The notes beneath the pieces are model-generated. The model made no database searches. It saw only the letters and a program-made list of their open reading frames with translations, and was not told the DNA's origin. A program made the position numbers and the translations under genes. A stretch of 40,154 bases of DNA from a virus. Positions within the stretch are counted from its first letter, which is position 1. Each line of letters begins with the position of its first letter. The stretch covers positions 1 through 40,154 of the IMG/VR virus record IMGVR_UViG_3300035661_000151; one strand, written 5' to 3'. Of the stretch, positions 22,669 to 32,163 are shown piece after piece.

Positions 22669-23422
22669 CGATCCCTCCGTCCGTACGCACGCACGTCCCG
22701 AGCTGGTTCGCCGCGACCTGCGCCATGAAGCTGGTGGCGAAGTCCACGGTCGTGGGGATCTTCGCGCCGAACGCGCGCGCCCCGTCGATCTGCGCGAGCA
22801 GCGCGTTCTTCGTGTCGAGCATCGCGCACGCCGGCGCGCCCGCGCTCCCATCGATCCACGCGTCGACCGCGTAGCCGGCCGTGACCAGCTCGGCGCGCGT
22901 CTTCACGTATGCGTCGTCGCAGGCGTGCGCGATGGCCTCGCCCTTCGCCTTGTCGCCCGCTCGAGCGGTCGCGAGCGCGACGTCGGCGCACAGCTCGTCG
23001 ACAATGCGAGACGCGCCGGCGGCCGTCACGATGGACGTGCCGACGTCGCGCTAGACCGTCTGCGCCGACGGGAGCGACGAGCACGAGGCCAGCGCCGCGG
23101 GGAGCGCGAGCGCCACGACTGCGAGCGCTGCGCTCGCGAGCCCGAGGAAGCGTGCGAGCGCGCGCTTCGCGAGATCCTGCGCCGCCGGCGGGAGCATCGC
23201 CTCGGCGATCCGCAGGATGCCCTGGAGGATCTTCGGCGCGTCGAATCCGAGACCGCGCGCGACCTCGATCGTGCCGGCGAGCGCCGGGTGCTTGCCCTTG
23301 TACGCGGCCCACCACGCCGAGCCCGCGATGCGGAGGGAGATCGAGACGACCGCGACCAGGACGTATGCGGTCATGTACGGGTGCGCCGCGATGAACGCGC
23401 GCGCGGAGTCGAAAATCTGCAT
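22661..23422 (-). CDS. Membrane protein with recoded TAG after a lipobox-like segment
   Basis: A 253-residue product if TAG at codon 124 (23051-23053) is read. Residues 1-123 contain a first hydrophobic helix (YVLVAVVSISLRIAG, about 20-34) and a second one ending LALPAALASCSS, with C114 in a lipobox-like setting. After the TAG come 129 soluble residues (TSIVTAAGASRIVDELCAD, KTRAELVTAGYAV, with several Cys). Termination at TAG would leave a 123-residue two-helix protein of holin-like size; readthrough adds a soluble domain. Its nearness to the lysozyme suggests envelope or lysis function, but no family is recognised. Confidence 0.6.
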
Positions 23423-23430
23423 GGTGGTCC

Positions 23431-24387
23431 TCACGAGTAGAAGTCTGCGCCGTCGGTCACAACGAGCGCGCGCGAGCCGTTGGCGACGGTCGTCGTCGCG
23501 CCAGTCGCTCCCTTCACGATGACCGAGAAGGCGCCCGTGCACGCGTTAATGATGTGCCACGCGCGGCCGGGGGTGAGCGGCAGCACGAGGTTGCGGTTCG
23601 CCGTGATCGCGCCGGTCAGACGCAGCACGTACTTGTCCGTCACCACCGACGCAGGCGTCTGGTTCGCGTCGGCCATGGCGATGACCGCGAAGCCGGGCGG
23701 CCCCCACGAGCCGTCTCCGTGGAACGACTTGTACGCCTCGCCAGGCAGGCTCACGAGGCCGTAGCCGCCGATCGTCGCCGGGAAGTAGGTTCCCGTCGCG
23801 CAAATCGACTAGTCGTCTCCGATGTTCACCGCAGTGACCGCCGCCCCCACGGGGAGCGCGACTTGCGCGCCGCCACGGTCGAGTACTACTGCGTTCGTCG
23901 TGAAGTTCTTCGCCGTCCAGATGTGGCCGTCCGGGACCGCGATCCCGTCGAGGAGGACCGTGACGTCCCCGAGCGTCGACCCGTAGAAGTAGATGGAATC
24001 CGCATTGGCTTCGGCCTCCGTCGGCGCGATCTCGTCGTTGGCGCCAGAGAGGTCGATACGGGCCTCCCGCCGTGCGGATGAGATCGAACGGAACGCCGAG
24101 CCCGTCGAGTACACGAGCGAGCTCGTGCCGTGCGCGACGATCGCCCCGGCGCCGGTGGCCCCCTGCACGGTGATGCTGAACCCGCCCGTTGTCTGGTTCA
24201 GGACGATCCACCCGCCGTCCTTGAACGGGAGCTACAACGCGCGCGGGGCCGTCAGCGTGCCGGTCAGGACGAGGACCTGCGCCTTCGCCTCGGCGTCGCT
24301 CGCGACCGTCGGGAGCGACGTGTCGCCGATGGTGACCGTCGCGCGACCGCCGAACCGGAACGCCTCACCAAGCCATTCGAAGGACAT
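23431..24387 (-). CDS. Tail-fibre-like protein with duplicated domain, two recoded TAGs
   Basis: A 318-residue protein from ATG 24387 with TAG at codons 52 (24232-24234) and 193 (23809-23811). It contains the same beta unit twice, near residues 40-105 and 255-318: TGTLTAPRAL-TAG-LPF, then TTGGFSITVQGATGAG; and TGAITANRNLVLPL, then CTGAFSVIVKGATGA. Such LTGxxTAxRxLxxP units are common in tail fibres and baseplate-attached proteins. The first TAG falls inside the duplicated unit, so the unit only folds if it is sense. The second lies between the two copies. Confidence 0.7.
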
Positions 24388-24399
24388 GCATGCTCGCTT

Positions 24400-25173
24400 T
24401 CAGGGCCGGATGGCCATCGCGCGGAGGGAGAGCACCTGCGCGCTCGACGACGTGCCGTTGTCCTGCGCCTTGCTCTGCACCTTGATCCCGTACGTTCCGC
24501 CGGCGCCGACGGTGCGCTGAAAGATGATGGTCGGGAACGCCGCCACCAGCACGTCGGAGACCTGCGGGCCGAGCGCCGCGCCTTCGGTGACGGCGGAGTA
24601 GGCGCCGCCATTCTCCGAGACGAGGAGCTGCACGACGCTATTGTTTTTCAGCGCGCACCCGAGCTGCACGAAGCACTCGACGCGCACGATGTCGTACTAC
24701 TGCAGCCCGGGGATCGAGATCGCCGCGCCCGAGATGTCTCCGTAGGTGCTCGACGTCGTGGTGCGCGTGGCGACGGACGCCACCGACGTCGCGGCCACGA
24801 TTCGGTTGACCGGCGCGTAGTTCGCGAGGATGTGGACCCAGCGCCCGCCGCCGACCGTCGGCGCAACGATCCACGGAAGCGTCTCGGTCGCGCTCGACCC
24901 GGAGTCGTAGCGATAGAGCCCAACGCCCGGGACGAGCCGCAAGTCCTTCGTCGCGAGCCCAGCGACGGAGATGGCCTTGAGCGCCGTGACGTCTGCGGCC
25001 TCCCGCAGGAGCTTCACGCCGAGCGACTCGGCGAGCGCCTGCAGGTACGCGGTGCGGTCCGCGAGCGTCTGGAATGGCGTCTACACGCTCGCGGCGGTGC
25101 GCGCGTCGCCGCCGGCGGGGACCACGACGGGGCCGGCGAAACTTGCGGAGCTGTCGATCAGAGTCGTAGGCAT
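24400..25173 (-). CDS. Tail-fibre-like protein, two recoded TAGs
   Basis: A 257-residue protein from ATG 25173 with TAG at codons 31 (25081-25083) and 159 (24697-24699). Three open pieces in one frame join into a fibre-like protein: an N-terminal segment, a central YRYDSGSSATETLPWIVAP region typical of fibre/baseplate connectors, then IPGLQ-TAG-YDIVRVECFVQ leading into a beta-rich C-terminus (KVQSKAQDNGTSSSAQVLSL). The second TAG is flanked by CAG. It follows the gpI-like gene, where fibre genes are expected. Confidence 0.7.
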
Positions 25174-25176
25174 CGG

Positions 25177-25827
25177 TCACACTCCCAGGTAGGCGACGGT
25201 CGCGCCCCACGTGCCGGCTTCGTCCCACGAGCCGTCCGGGTAGTCCCAGAGCTCGCCGGACAGGATGACGATCAAGCTGGCGCAAACGGAGTGCGCCGCC
25301 TTCCACTTGCGGATCAGGCGCTGGAGGAACAGCACCGTCTCGGTCGGTTCGAGGTCGGTCCAGAGCCCGCCGTCACCCCACGTGCCGGGGTCGCTCCAGA
25401 GGTCCGGCATCGAGAAGCCGTTCGGCAGCCCGACGATGACCCAAAATCGCCACCAGTCCGCGCCCGCGCGCGCATCGGCGGCCCAGTCCGAGTCCTCGAG
25501 GACGACGGCCGTCGACGCGCCGGCCTCGGTCAGCGCGGCCTGCAGTCCCGCCTTCGTCGCCCCGCGGAGGTACGCGGCGAACGCGCGCCGGAGCCGCTCG
25601 CGGAATGACACGTCGGACTCGCCGGGGATTCGCTCGAGCTTCCGGTCCGCGGCGTGCGCCGCGAGCGCGTCCTCGGGCGCGAACGCCACCCAGCGAGCCG
25701 CGACAGCCTGCGTCGCAGCCTCGGCGAGCGCGTTCGCGACGGTGGCGACGATGCTGCTCCAGCGCCGCCCCCACTTCCGCGACAGGTAGCGCTGGTGCGC
25801 GCGGACGGCGAAGTCGAGGTAGCTCAC
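25177..25827 (-). CDS. Baseplate/tail protein, P2 gpI/Mu gp48-like
   Basis: A 216-residue protein from GTG 25827 in a GTGA overlap with the J-like gene. The order J-like then I-like is the standard contractile-tail baseplate pair. The helical N-terminal half (ATVANALAEAATQAVAARW, then IPGESDVSFRERLRRAF) and the Trp/Gly/Asp-rich C-terminal half (DPGTWGDGGLWTD, then GELWDYPDGSW) fit gpI-type proteins that connect baseplate to fibres. No TAG. The family call rests on position plus these features. Confidence 0.7.
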   Translation of the reverse strand: MSYLDFAVRAHQRYLSRKWGRRWSSIVATVANALAEAATQAVAARWVAFAPEDALAAHAADRKLERIPGESDVSFRERLRRAFAAYLRGATKAGLQAALTEAGASTAVVLEDSDWAADARAGADWWRFWVIVGLPNGFSMPDLWSDPGTWGDGGLWTDLEPTETVLFLQRLIRKWKAAHSVCASLIVILSGELWDYPDGSWDEAGTWGATVAYLGV

Positions 25828-26942
25828 GCGGTCACCCACGACAGCGAGTTGACGAAGGTCGCCATCTCGCCGGTGCCGAGCACCACGTTTGCCGCTGGTG
25901 TCGCCAGCGAGACGTCGAGCACGCCCTGTACCTCCATGATGAGTTGCACGAGCTTCGACAGGATGACGGTGGACCCGAGGTCGAGCGACGCCGTATACGC
26001 GGTCAGCGCGGACGTCAGCGCTGCCTGCGCGGAGGCGAGCCGCGCGGCTTCAACCGTCACAGTGCCGGTCAGCGTCACGGTGTGGTTGACGGCCGGCGAG
26101 ATGTGCAGCGTCACGCACAGGGGGCGCTTCGCGTTAGACTCGAACGCCGTCGAGACAGCCGTCGAGACCGAGCCGTCGACTGGGCCGCTCGGCCCCGCGA
26201 GGTACGCGGTGACGTGCCCGCCGCTCGGCGTGGCCTCGTAGACCTGCACCCGCGTCGCCTGCGTCGTGAAAGCGCGCGCCCAGAAACGGTAGTAGCCCGC
26301 CATAGCGCCCGGGCTCAGCGCGTCCCACCGGTCGCCGCAGCGCTGCGACAGGCTCTCGTCGCTCTCGTCGTCGGTGCCCTGCGTCGTGATCCACGCGAGG
26401 CCCGGAGCCGCCGAGATCGAGACGCCAGGGAGCGGCGTCGACAGCGACGTGATGGCCTCGCCGCCGACGTTGTACGCGAAGCCAGGCGACTCGGCCTTCC
26501 ACGCGAGCGTGAGCGACGTCGGGCTCCCGACGCTGCCCGCGGCGAGCGTCCCGCTCGTCGTGTTGCGGTAGTAGAGCCCGTTCGTCGACTGCGCGACGAG
26601 CTGCCCGGCCGAAACCGTGTAGGGCGTCGCCGAGACGTTCGTCAGCGTGGCGTCGCCGACCGTGAACGTCGCGAGGTTCCGCTCGACGCTGTAGAAATCG
26701 GACGCGTGGAGGGTGAGCCAGCCGCCCTTCGCGAGCGTGCGGAAACCGCTCGCGGCGATGTTCTAGATGGTGATCGACGCGTCGGCGATGACCTTCGCGA
26801 AGGCCCCAACGAGCGTGCGCGGGCCGCTCGTCGAGTGCCAGCTCGTGACCGGGAAGCCGGCCGTCGATAGCAGGTCGAGGATCGTCTACGTCACGCCCGC
26901 CGTGGTGAGCGGCGTCAGGAGCGACGAGAGGGAGATGGCCAC
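25824..26942 (-). CDS. Baseplate J-like protein, two recoded TAGs
   Basis: A 372-residue baseplate wedge protein (Mu gp47/P2 J family) from GTG 26942, with TAG at codons 19 (26886-26888) and 60 (26763-26765). Family features are ATFTVGDATLTNVS, the stretch DDESDESLSQRCGDRWDALS, and VEAARLASAQAAL leading to the domain that ends VLGTGEMATFVN. The first 60 residues, which hold both TAGs, include the helical opening expected for this family. The stop overlaps the next gene's GTG, so the frame is firmly placed at its 3' end. Confidence 0.85.
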
Positions 26943-26949
26943 GCGTACC

Positions 26950-27351
26950 TCACGTGATGGTGATGGCCTCGACGCTGAGCTACGTCGCGGCGAGCACGAG
27001 CTTGAAGGCGCCGGCGCCGGTCTGCCCGACGACGGAGACCGTGAGCGACGCGCCGGAGAAGGCCACCGTCACGTCGACGGACAGGACGCGCTCGTCTTTG
27101 AGGCACTCGCCCTGCACGCCGTTCTGGATGGCGAGCAGCGCCGAGCTGTCAATGTCCGCGTTCAGCCAGCGCCGCAGGTCGTAGCCGGCCTCGGGATCCC
27201 AGTCGAGATCCTTGCGGCCGATCTCGAATCGGCGGGCGAGCGCCTGCGCGACGACGACGGGGCCAGCGAGGGTGCCGAAGTACGGGTCGAGGTCGAGCTC
27301 GCCGTCCTCGTTCAGCTTGTAGAAATCCCAGTCGGTGCCGAGGTCGGTCAC
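26950..27351 (-). CDS. Baseplate wedge gp25/gpW-like protein (Mu gp46 type), recoded TAG
   Basis: A 133-residue protein from GTG 27351, which overlaps the previous stop. The core (LDLDPYFGTLAGPVVVAQAL, then RRFEIGRKDLDWDPEAGYDL and LRRWLN) fits the small gp25/gpW-like wedge proteins of contractile tails. TAG at codon 124 (26980-26982) leaves nine further residues (LSVEAITIT) before TGA. Termination at TAG would remove only a short beta tail. It lies directly upstream of the J-like gene, its usual partner. Confidence 0.75.
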
Positions 27352-27863
27352 GATGCCCTCACGACGGTCCCGAGCGCGGCCCACGCCGACGGCGATTCGG
27401 TGACCAGCAGGAGCGCGTTCACGGGCGCCGTGGACCCGCCGCCGCCGGGGAGCCCCCCGCCGACGCGCGCGCCGAGCTCGCCTCCGAGCGAGGCGGCGTT
27501 GCCCGCGTAGGTATACCCGTGCACCCCGCCGGCGCTTGCGAGCCCGGAGAGCTGCGCGACCAGCGACTGCGCGGGACCGAGCAGCGCGCCGAGGCTCGCG
27601 AGGTCTGCCGCGAGCGACACGCGCGCGGCAGCGTCTGCGGCGGGGAGCGCCGCCAGCGCGGTCGCGATGTTGGTGATCGCCGAGTTGAGCGCGGCGACCA
27701 TCGCCGCCAGGTTCGGAGGCGCGAAGGGGATCGTGAGCTGCGTCGTGATGCTCGACGCCTTCGCGAGCTGCGGCGCAACGAGCGCGTTGAGCTGCGCGAG
27801 CGACGTCGAGACGAGCGGCACCGCCTGCGCGACGCTGTGCCCACCGAGGTAGGTCGTGCTCAC
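27348..27863 (-). CDS. Baseplate-region protein, Ala/Leu-rich, unknown
   Basis: A 171-residue protein with GTGA overlaps at both ends. It is almost entirely helical and rich in Ala and Leu (LVAPQLAKASSITTQLT, then NLAAMVAALNSAITNIATAL), with a Gly-rich C-terminal part (GGGLPGGGGS). This could be a long helical bundle or a trimeric connector. It sits between the spike-like and gp25-like genes of the baseplate cluster. No family is recognised. No TAG. Confidence 0.6.
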   Translation of the reverse strand: MSTTYLGGHSVAQAVPLVSTSLAQLNALVAPQLAKASSITTQLTIPFAPPNLAAMVAALNSAITNIATALAALPAADAAARVSLAADLASLGALLGPAQSLVAQLSGLASAGGVHGYTYAGNAASLGGELGARVGGGLPGGGGSTAPVNALLLVTESPSAWAALGTVVRAS

Positions 27864-28348
27864 GCGAACGCCTCGTTGCTGCCGCTCGCGGCCTGCGCGA
27901 CGCCCGTAAACGGTCCGGCGGCCGACGTGGCTACCGTGAACGTGAAGAAGTCGCCCACGCGCATGATGCCGCGGCCCGCGGACTTGCCGAGGTAGACGGC
28001 CGGCGCGTCGAGCGTGACCTTCGTGTCCGCCGTGACCTTGAGCTCGGCGAGCGAGCTGGGGTCGAAGAGCGTCGCCCGCGGAGCGTCGGGCTCGCCCCGC
28101 GCGAAGTCGATGAGGACGCGCGCGCCTTCGCGCACCTTCACGGAGACGCCGGGCAGCCCCACGACGGGGACGCCGGTCATCGCGGGAAGCCGCTCGTTGC
28201 CGTCGGCGTCGAGGTCGGGCCGCAGCTCGAGTGTCCCGTCCGCCGCCTGCCCGACGACGGTGGCGGGCCACGGCGTGCGGTAGAGGAGCAGCGCGTCGAC
28301 GAGACGGCGCACGAACGATTCGAGCTTCCCGCGGAGTCCGTCAGCCAT
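27860..28348 (-). CDS. Baseplate spike gpV/gp45-like protein
   Basis: A 162-residue protein from ATG 28348. The OB-like N-terminal part is visible: WPATVVGQAADGTLELRPD, then GVPVVGLPGVSVKVREGARV and LIDFARGEPDAPRAT, the pattern of gpV/Mu gp45 spike proteins. A beta tail (TKVTLDAPAVYLGKS) follows and the C-terminus is Ala/Gly-rich. It would form the membrane-piercing spike under the tail tube. No TAG. The GTG of the next gene overlaps its stop. Confidence 0.75.
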   Translation of the reverse strand: MADGLRGKLESFVRRLVDALLLYRTPWPATVVGQAADGTLELRPDLDADGNERLPAMTGVPVVGLPGVSVKVREGARVLIDFARGEPDAPRATLFDPSSLAELKVTADTKVTLDAPAVYLGKSAGRGIMRVGDFFTFTVATSAAGPFTGVAQAASGSNEAFA

Positions 28349-28421
28349 TCGAGGCCTCGCGAAGGTGTGCGCGGCGAGCGTCGGCGCGCGATCGACGTCG
28401 GCGTGTTCGCCGGTCGCCCAT
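28341..28421 (-). CDS. Possible very small basic peptide
   Basis: A 26-residue frame from ATG 28421 (MGDRRTRRRRSRADARRAHL) whose TGA overlaps the start of the spike gene. It is strongly basic. The overlap is suggestive but there is no clear ribosome-binding site, and the frame stays open upstream without a good start, so it may be only an intergenic by-product. Confidence 0.3.
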   Translation of the reverse strand: MGDRRTRRRRSRADARRAHLREASNG

Positions 28422-28482
28422 CGTCGCGCCCTTGCAGTGGAGCAGCGCGGTCAGCGCCTCGTGCGAGCGCGGGCGCGGAGGC

Positions 28483-29139
28483 TCACGCCTGGTCATACCA
28501 GGCCTCGGTTCGCACGCGCCCCTCGCCGAAGCTGTGCACTACGTACGTCAGCCGGCGACCGAATGCGACGACGCCGGCCGTGATGGTCGGATCCTGCGAG
28601 GAGAGCAGCAACCGCCCGCGCGCGGTGTCGTCGTCGAGGACGGTCGCGTCGTACGTCTTCGTCGGCCAGGCGTTCACGCCGAGCCAGACGAGGCCGTCGG
28701 CCGTCATGCGCCAGGTGACGCCGGCGCGGCGAGCCATCGCCTCGACGGTCTACGACGCCTCCCCGCGCGCGCGCGCCCACTGCGCGAGGCGCATCGAGAG
28801 GGCCGCGGGGTCCGTCGTCGTGGCCAGCTGCTCGCCGACGGCGCTGAGCGCGTCCGAGAGCACGATGCGCGCGGGCACGTCGCGGTACCACGCGGGGACG
28901 ATGACGGTGCCAATCCCGCCCGCGCCCCCGACGACGCGAAGCCGTACGCGGTCCGCGAAGGAACCGGTGCGGAACGCGGTCCCGGCGAGCACGAGCGCGC
29001 CGTCGGCGACGGAGATGGACACGCGCCCCGTTGGCGCGGCGTCCGCCTCGACGGCGAGGTCGGCGTGCCAGACGCCGGAGAAGGGGCGCACGATGCTCCC
29101 CTCGTAGACGCGCGCGCCGTTCACGGTGACGAAGCTCAT
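28483..29139 (-). CDS. Baseplate hub-like protein, recoded TAG at codon 130
   Basis: A 218-residue protein; ATG 29139 sits in an ATGA overlap with the gene before it. Residues 1-129 open with a beta barrel (SFVTVNGARVYEGSIVRP, then GRVSISVADGALVLAG), and the 88 residues beyond the TAG (28750-28752) continue the frame: VEAMARRAGVTWRMTADG, then LLLSSQDPTITAG and YVVHSFGEG. Gene order, between the tail protein and the spike, matches Mu gp43/gp44-type hub proteins. Both halves together give a normal length; either alone would be a fragment. Confidence 0.65.
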
Positions 29140-29732
29140 CGCTTTGGAGCCGGCGGGCCGAACGCGCTCGGGGGAAGCGGCTCGCCCGGAAAGACGAGCG
29201 GCGGCGGGAGCTGCGGTGCGCCCTTCGCGTCGCTCGTTGCCGGCGCGGCGGCCGGCTGGATGATCTGCCCGAGGTCCGCGAGCGAGCCCTTCTCCTGCGG
29301 GATGAGCTTCCGCGGGGGGAAGTACTCAAGGCAGTCGAGCGAGTAGTACGCCACCTCGTCCTCGCCCGTCTTCGGGATCGAGATGCTCTCGACGTAGAGC
29401 CGCTTGAGCTCGTGCACGACGAGCATCGGGTGCGAGACGTCGACGGGGACCGGGCGCTTCCCCGTCTGCCGCGGCTGGATGATCGCGCGGAAGCTCTGGT
29501 AGCGCGCCCACTGGTTGCGGGTCCAGAGCTTCATCGCGATCTTGACGGGCGCCGCCTGGTAGCCCTGGAACTGAATCGCCGCGCCGCTGGCACCGGGGCC
29601 GCTGAGCACGTCGAACTTGTTCCCAAGCTTGGCATCCACGTCCACGACGATGCCGGGCACCTGTTGCCCGCCGACCCAGAGGACATCGTAGAGGACGGGA
29701 TCGTCGCGCCAGTGGGGGACGTTCAGCGGCAT
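29136..29732 (-). CDS. Tail/baseplate protein after tape measure
   Basis: A 198-residue protein from ATG 29732. The first 150 residues are mixed alpha/beta (VLWVGGQQVPGIVVDVDAK, then FQGYQAAPVKIAMKLWTRNQ) with a charged ELKRLYVESISIPKTG segment. A Pro-rich C-terminus (LPPPLVFPGEPLPPSAFGPP) is probably flexible. The position directly after the tape measure matches the Mu gpN-like/initiator slot. No TAG. The stop overlaps the next start. Confidence 0.6.
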   Translation of the reverse strand: MPLNVPHWRDDPVLYDVLWVGGQQVPGIVVDVDAKLGNKFDVLSGPGASGAAIQFQGYQAAPVKIAMKLWTRNQWARYQSFRAIIQPRQTGKRPVPVDVSHPMLVVHELKRLYVESISIPKTGEDEVAYYSLDCLEYFPPRKLIPQEKGSLADLGQIIQPAAAPATSDAKGAPQLPPPLVFPGEPLPPSAFGPPAPKR

Positions 29733-29736
29733 GCGT

Positions 29737-31683
29737 TCATCGCGCCATCGCGGCGCCCCCCTCGATGTTTAGCTGCTCGACGAGCGAGTCCATCGCGCGC
29801 CGCACCGCGGCCTCGATGTCCTCCTTCGTGAGCTTCCCCGTGTCGCCGCCCTGGATGGTGACGGTGACCTGCGGCGACTCGACGCGAACCGAGCGCGCGC
29901 CCGCACCCTGCGCCCCGCGGGCGAGCCCGCCGAGCGTCACGCCCGGGGCCTGCACGAGGTCGCGCATGGCCGCCTGCGGTTCGTCGGCGTTGTCGGTGAT
30001 GCCGCGCGAGAGCCCGGCCACGACGTTCATGCCGACGTCCATCATCACGCGGGACGGGCTCTTGATCTTGAGCTTGTCCTTGATGGCCTACGGCAGCTTG
30101 TCGGCGAGGTTCTCCGTGTTGCCGATCAGCGTGTCCCACGCGTCGGCGATGCCCTTACCGATGCCTGCCACGAAGTCCTTGCCGAGCTGCAGCGCCTTCT
30201 TCCCGAGGCCGCCGATCCACGTCAGGAAGGCGCCGATGTTCTCGACCACCCACTTCACGGCCTGGTAGATGCCGACGGCGAGCCCGACGACGAACGCGAC
30301 GATCGCCGCGATGGCCGCGCCGACGACGGCCGCCATGGACAGGAAGGGAGCCGCCATCACGAGCCAGGCCGTCTTGATGTACTCGAAGTGGCTGCTGATC
30401 CACTTCGCGCACACCCTCACGACCTCGACGAGGCCGTAGATGACCATGGCGATCGCGCCGAAGCCGTAGACGAAGATTCCGACGACGTAGCCGAGCGCCT
30501 TGCCGATGACCTTGAATGCGTCGCCGAGGGTGAGCACGCCGCCGGAGCCGCCGCCGAACTCCTGCATGACCTCCTTGAGCGGCCCGAGGATTTCGCCGAG
30601 CCCCTCGCCGAAGCCTCCGACGAGCCCGGTCGTGACCTGCGCGATTCCCTTCGCGAGGTCGGCGAAGGCGCTGACGAACTTCGTGATGTTCTCCGGCGTC
30701 GCGGCCCCCTTGAGCCACGTGCCGAAGTCCTTCGCCATGCCGCTGAACGTCGCCCGCAGCGCCTTCCCCTCCGGGGTGGACGCGTCGAGCACGCGGTTCA
30801 TCGTCTTGAGCGCGTCGACCAGCGGGCCTACTTCGATGTCCTCGAAGAGCTTCCGCGCGCTGCTCTTGAGCCGCGTGATCTACGCCTCGGGCGAGTCGGC
30901 ACCCGCGAGCGCCGATGCACCGATGCCGGCGCCCTTGTTCATCTTCGCGTTGATGGCGTTGAAGATCGCCTTCTGGCCGGTCATCGAGCGGACGATTCCG
31001 CCGTCGATCATCGCACGGGCCTGGCGCTCGTTGAGCTTCTCCAAGCCCTTGATGTTCTTCGCGACGTCCATGAGCGTCGGCCCGCCGGCGTCCGCGATGG
31101 CGTCGAGCATGCCCGTCGTGAGCTTGCCCTCGCGCGTCATCTCGACGAGCGCGTTGGTGACGGCCTCGATGGACTGGGACGCGTTCGGCATGTTGCGCGC
31201 GGCGACGTCGAACGCGCCAGCGAGCGCGACCTTCGTCGAGGCGACGTCGAACCCGGCGCGCCGGAGCTTCGTGTACGCGTCGAGCACCGACGAGTCATCG
31301 AACCCGGTGCGCGACGCGTAGTCCTCGATCATCGTGTACGCCGACTGTGCCGCCTTCTTCGATCCCTCGATGGCCTCGAGCGAGGCGACCGTGTTCCGCT
31401 TGAACGCGACCGAATCGAGCACGTACTTCCCGCCGACCGCGAGCAGACCTGCGCCGGCGACCGCCATCCCCGCCGCCGACGCCGCGACCTTCGCGAGCGC
31501 CTTGCCGACGGCGTTGACGGGCTCGCGCGCCTTCTTCGCGGACTCGGCGAGATGCTTGAAGCCGTCCGTCTTCTGGAGCTTCTTGAGCTCGCCGTCGATG
31601 TTCTTGAACTCCTTGCGGATCTTCGCTCCGGGCGCGGTCACCTTGTCGACCATCTCGAAGAACCACTGGAGCTTCTCGGACAC
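29737..31683 (-). CDS. Tail tape-measure protein, two recoded TAGs
   Basis: A 648-residue tape measure from GTG 31683, with TAG at codons 268 (30880-30882) and 532 (30088-30090). The N-terminal part is helical (AGAKIRKEFKNIDGELKKL-like) and the middle has apolar helices (YVVGIFVYGFGAIAMVIYG; AAFLSMAAVVGAAIAAIVAF-like) as tape measures do. After the second TAG comes AIKDKLKIKSPSRVMMD, the well-known K-SPSRV motif near the tape-measure C-terminus. The three open pieces share one frame with no start signal at the joints. Its length sets the tail length. Confidence 0.85.
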
Positions 31684-31686
31684 GGG

Positions 31687-31839
31687 TCACCCCTTCATGA
31701 AGCCGCGAATGAGCGCGTAGAACTCCGCCTCCAGCATCGCGCCGACGCGGGCGTCGCGCCCTCGCTCCCCCGACCGGTAGGCCATGAGGCACGAGGACGC
31801 GATGCCGAGATCGTCGTGCGACGCGTGGAAGCGGCTCAC
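31687..31839 (-). CDS. Small second chaperone-type ORF
   Basis: A 50-residue frame from GTG 31839, in a GTGA overlap with the previous gene and ending a few bases before the tape measure. It is helical (DDLGIASSCLMAYRSGERG, then AEFYALIRGFMKG). A small ORF in this slot is usual for the second half of a frameshifted tail-assembly chaperone pair. It is in the -1 frame, and an AAAAC run lies just before the overlap, so a -1 slip could fuse it to the first ORF. Confidence 0.55.
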   Translation of the reverse strand: MSRFHASHDDLGIASSCLMAYRSGERGRDARVGAMLEAEFYALIRGFMKG

Positions 31840-32159
31840 AGTTTTACGGCTTCGCCCGCGTTCTTCCCACCCGCGATGGGCAGGATCTCCTCGACGATGG
31901 CGAGGGGGAGCCCCGGGCGCTTCGCGAAGATCTCGGTCAGTCGATCCTGGCTCGGGTGCACGATGCAGTCGCGGGCGAGCCGGCGCGCAGCGCTCGGCAT
32001 CTCCTTCGGCGAGTCCGCCACCTTGCCGGTGAAGCGCTCGTACTCGTCCTCGCTCGGCATCTTGAACGCGAAGTCGTAGCCGCCCACGGAGAGCGTCCAG
32101 ACCTCGGAGTGCTTGCTGCGCAGCGCCTCGACCACGGAATCTTCGATCGCCATCTTCAT
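31836..32159 (-). CDS. Tail-assembly chaperone-like protein
   Basis: A 107-residue protein from ATG 32159, between tail tube and tape measure where chaperones are found in Mu-like and other long-tailed phages. The sequence is helical and acidic (EDSVVEALRSKHSEVWTLS, FAFKMPSEDEYERFTG, then ARDCIVHPSQDRLTEIF). No TAG. Chaperones hold the tape measure during tail assembly and are not in the finished virion. The assignment is by place, composition and the overlapping small ORF. Confidence 0.6.
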   Translation of the reverse strand: MKMAIEDSVVEALRSKHSEVWTLSVGGYDFAFKMPSEDEYERFTGKVADSPKEMPSAARRLARDCIVHPSQDRLTEIFAKRPGLPLAIVEEILPIAGGKNAGEAVKL

Positions 32160-32163
32160 CGCC

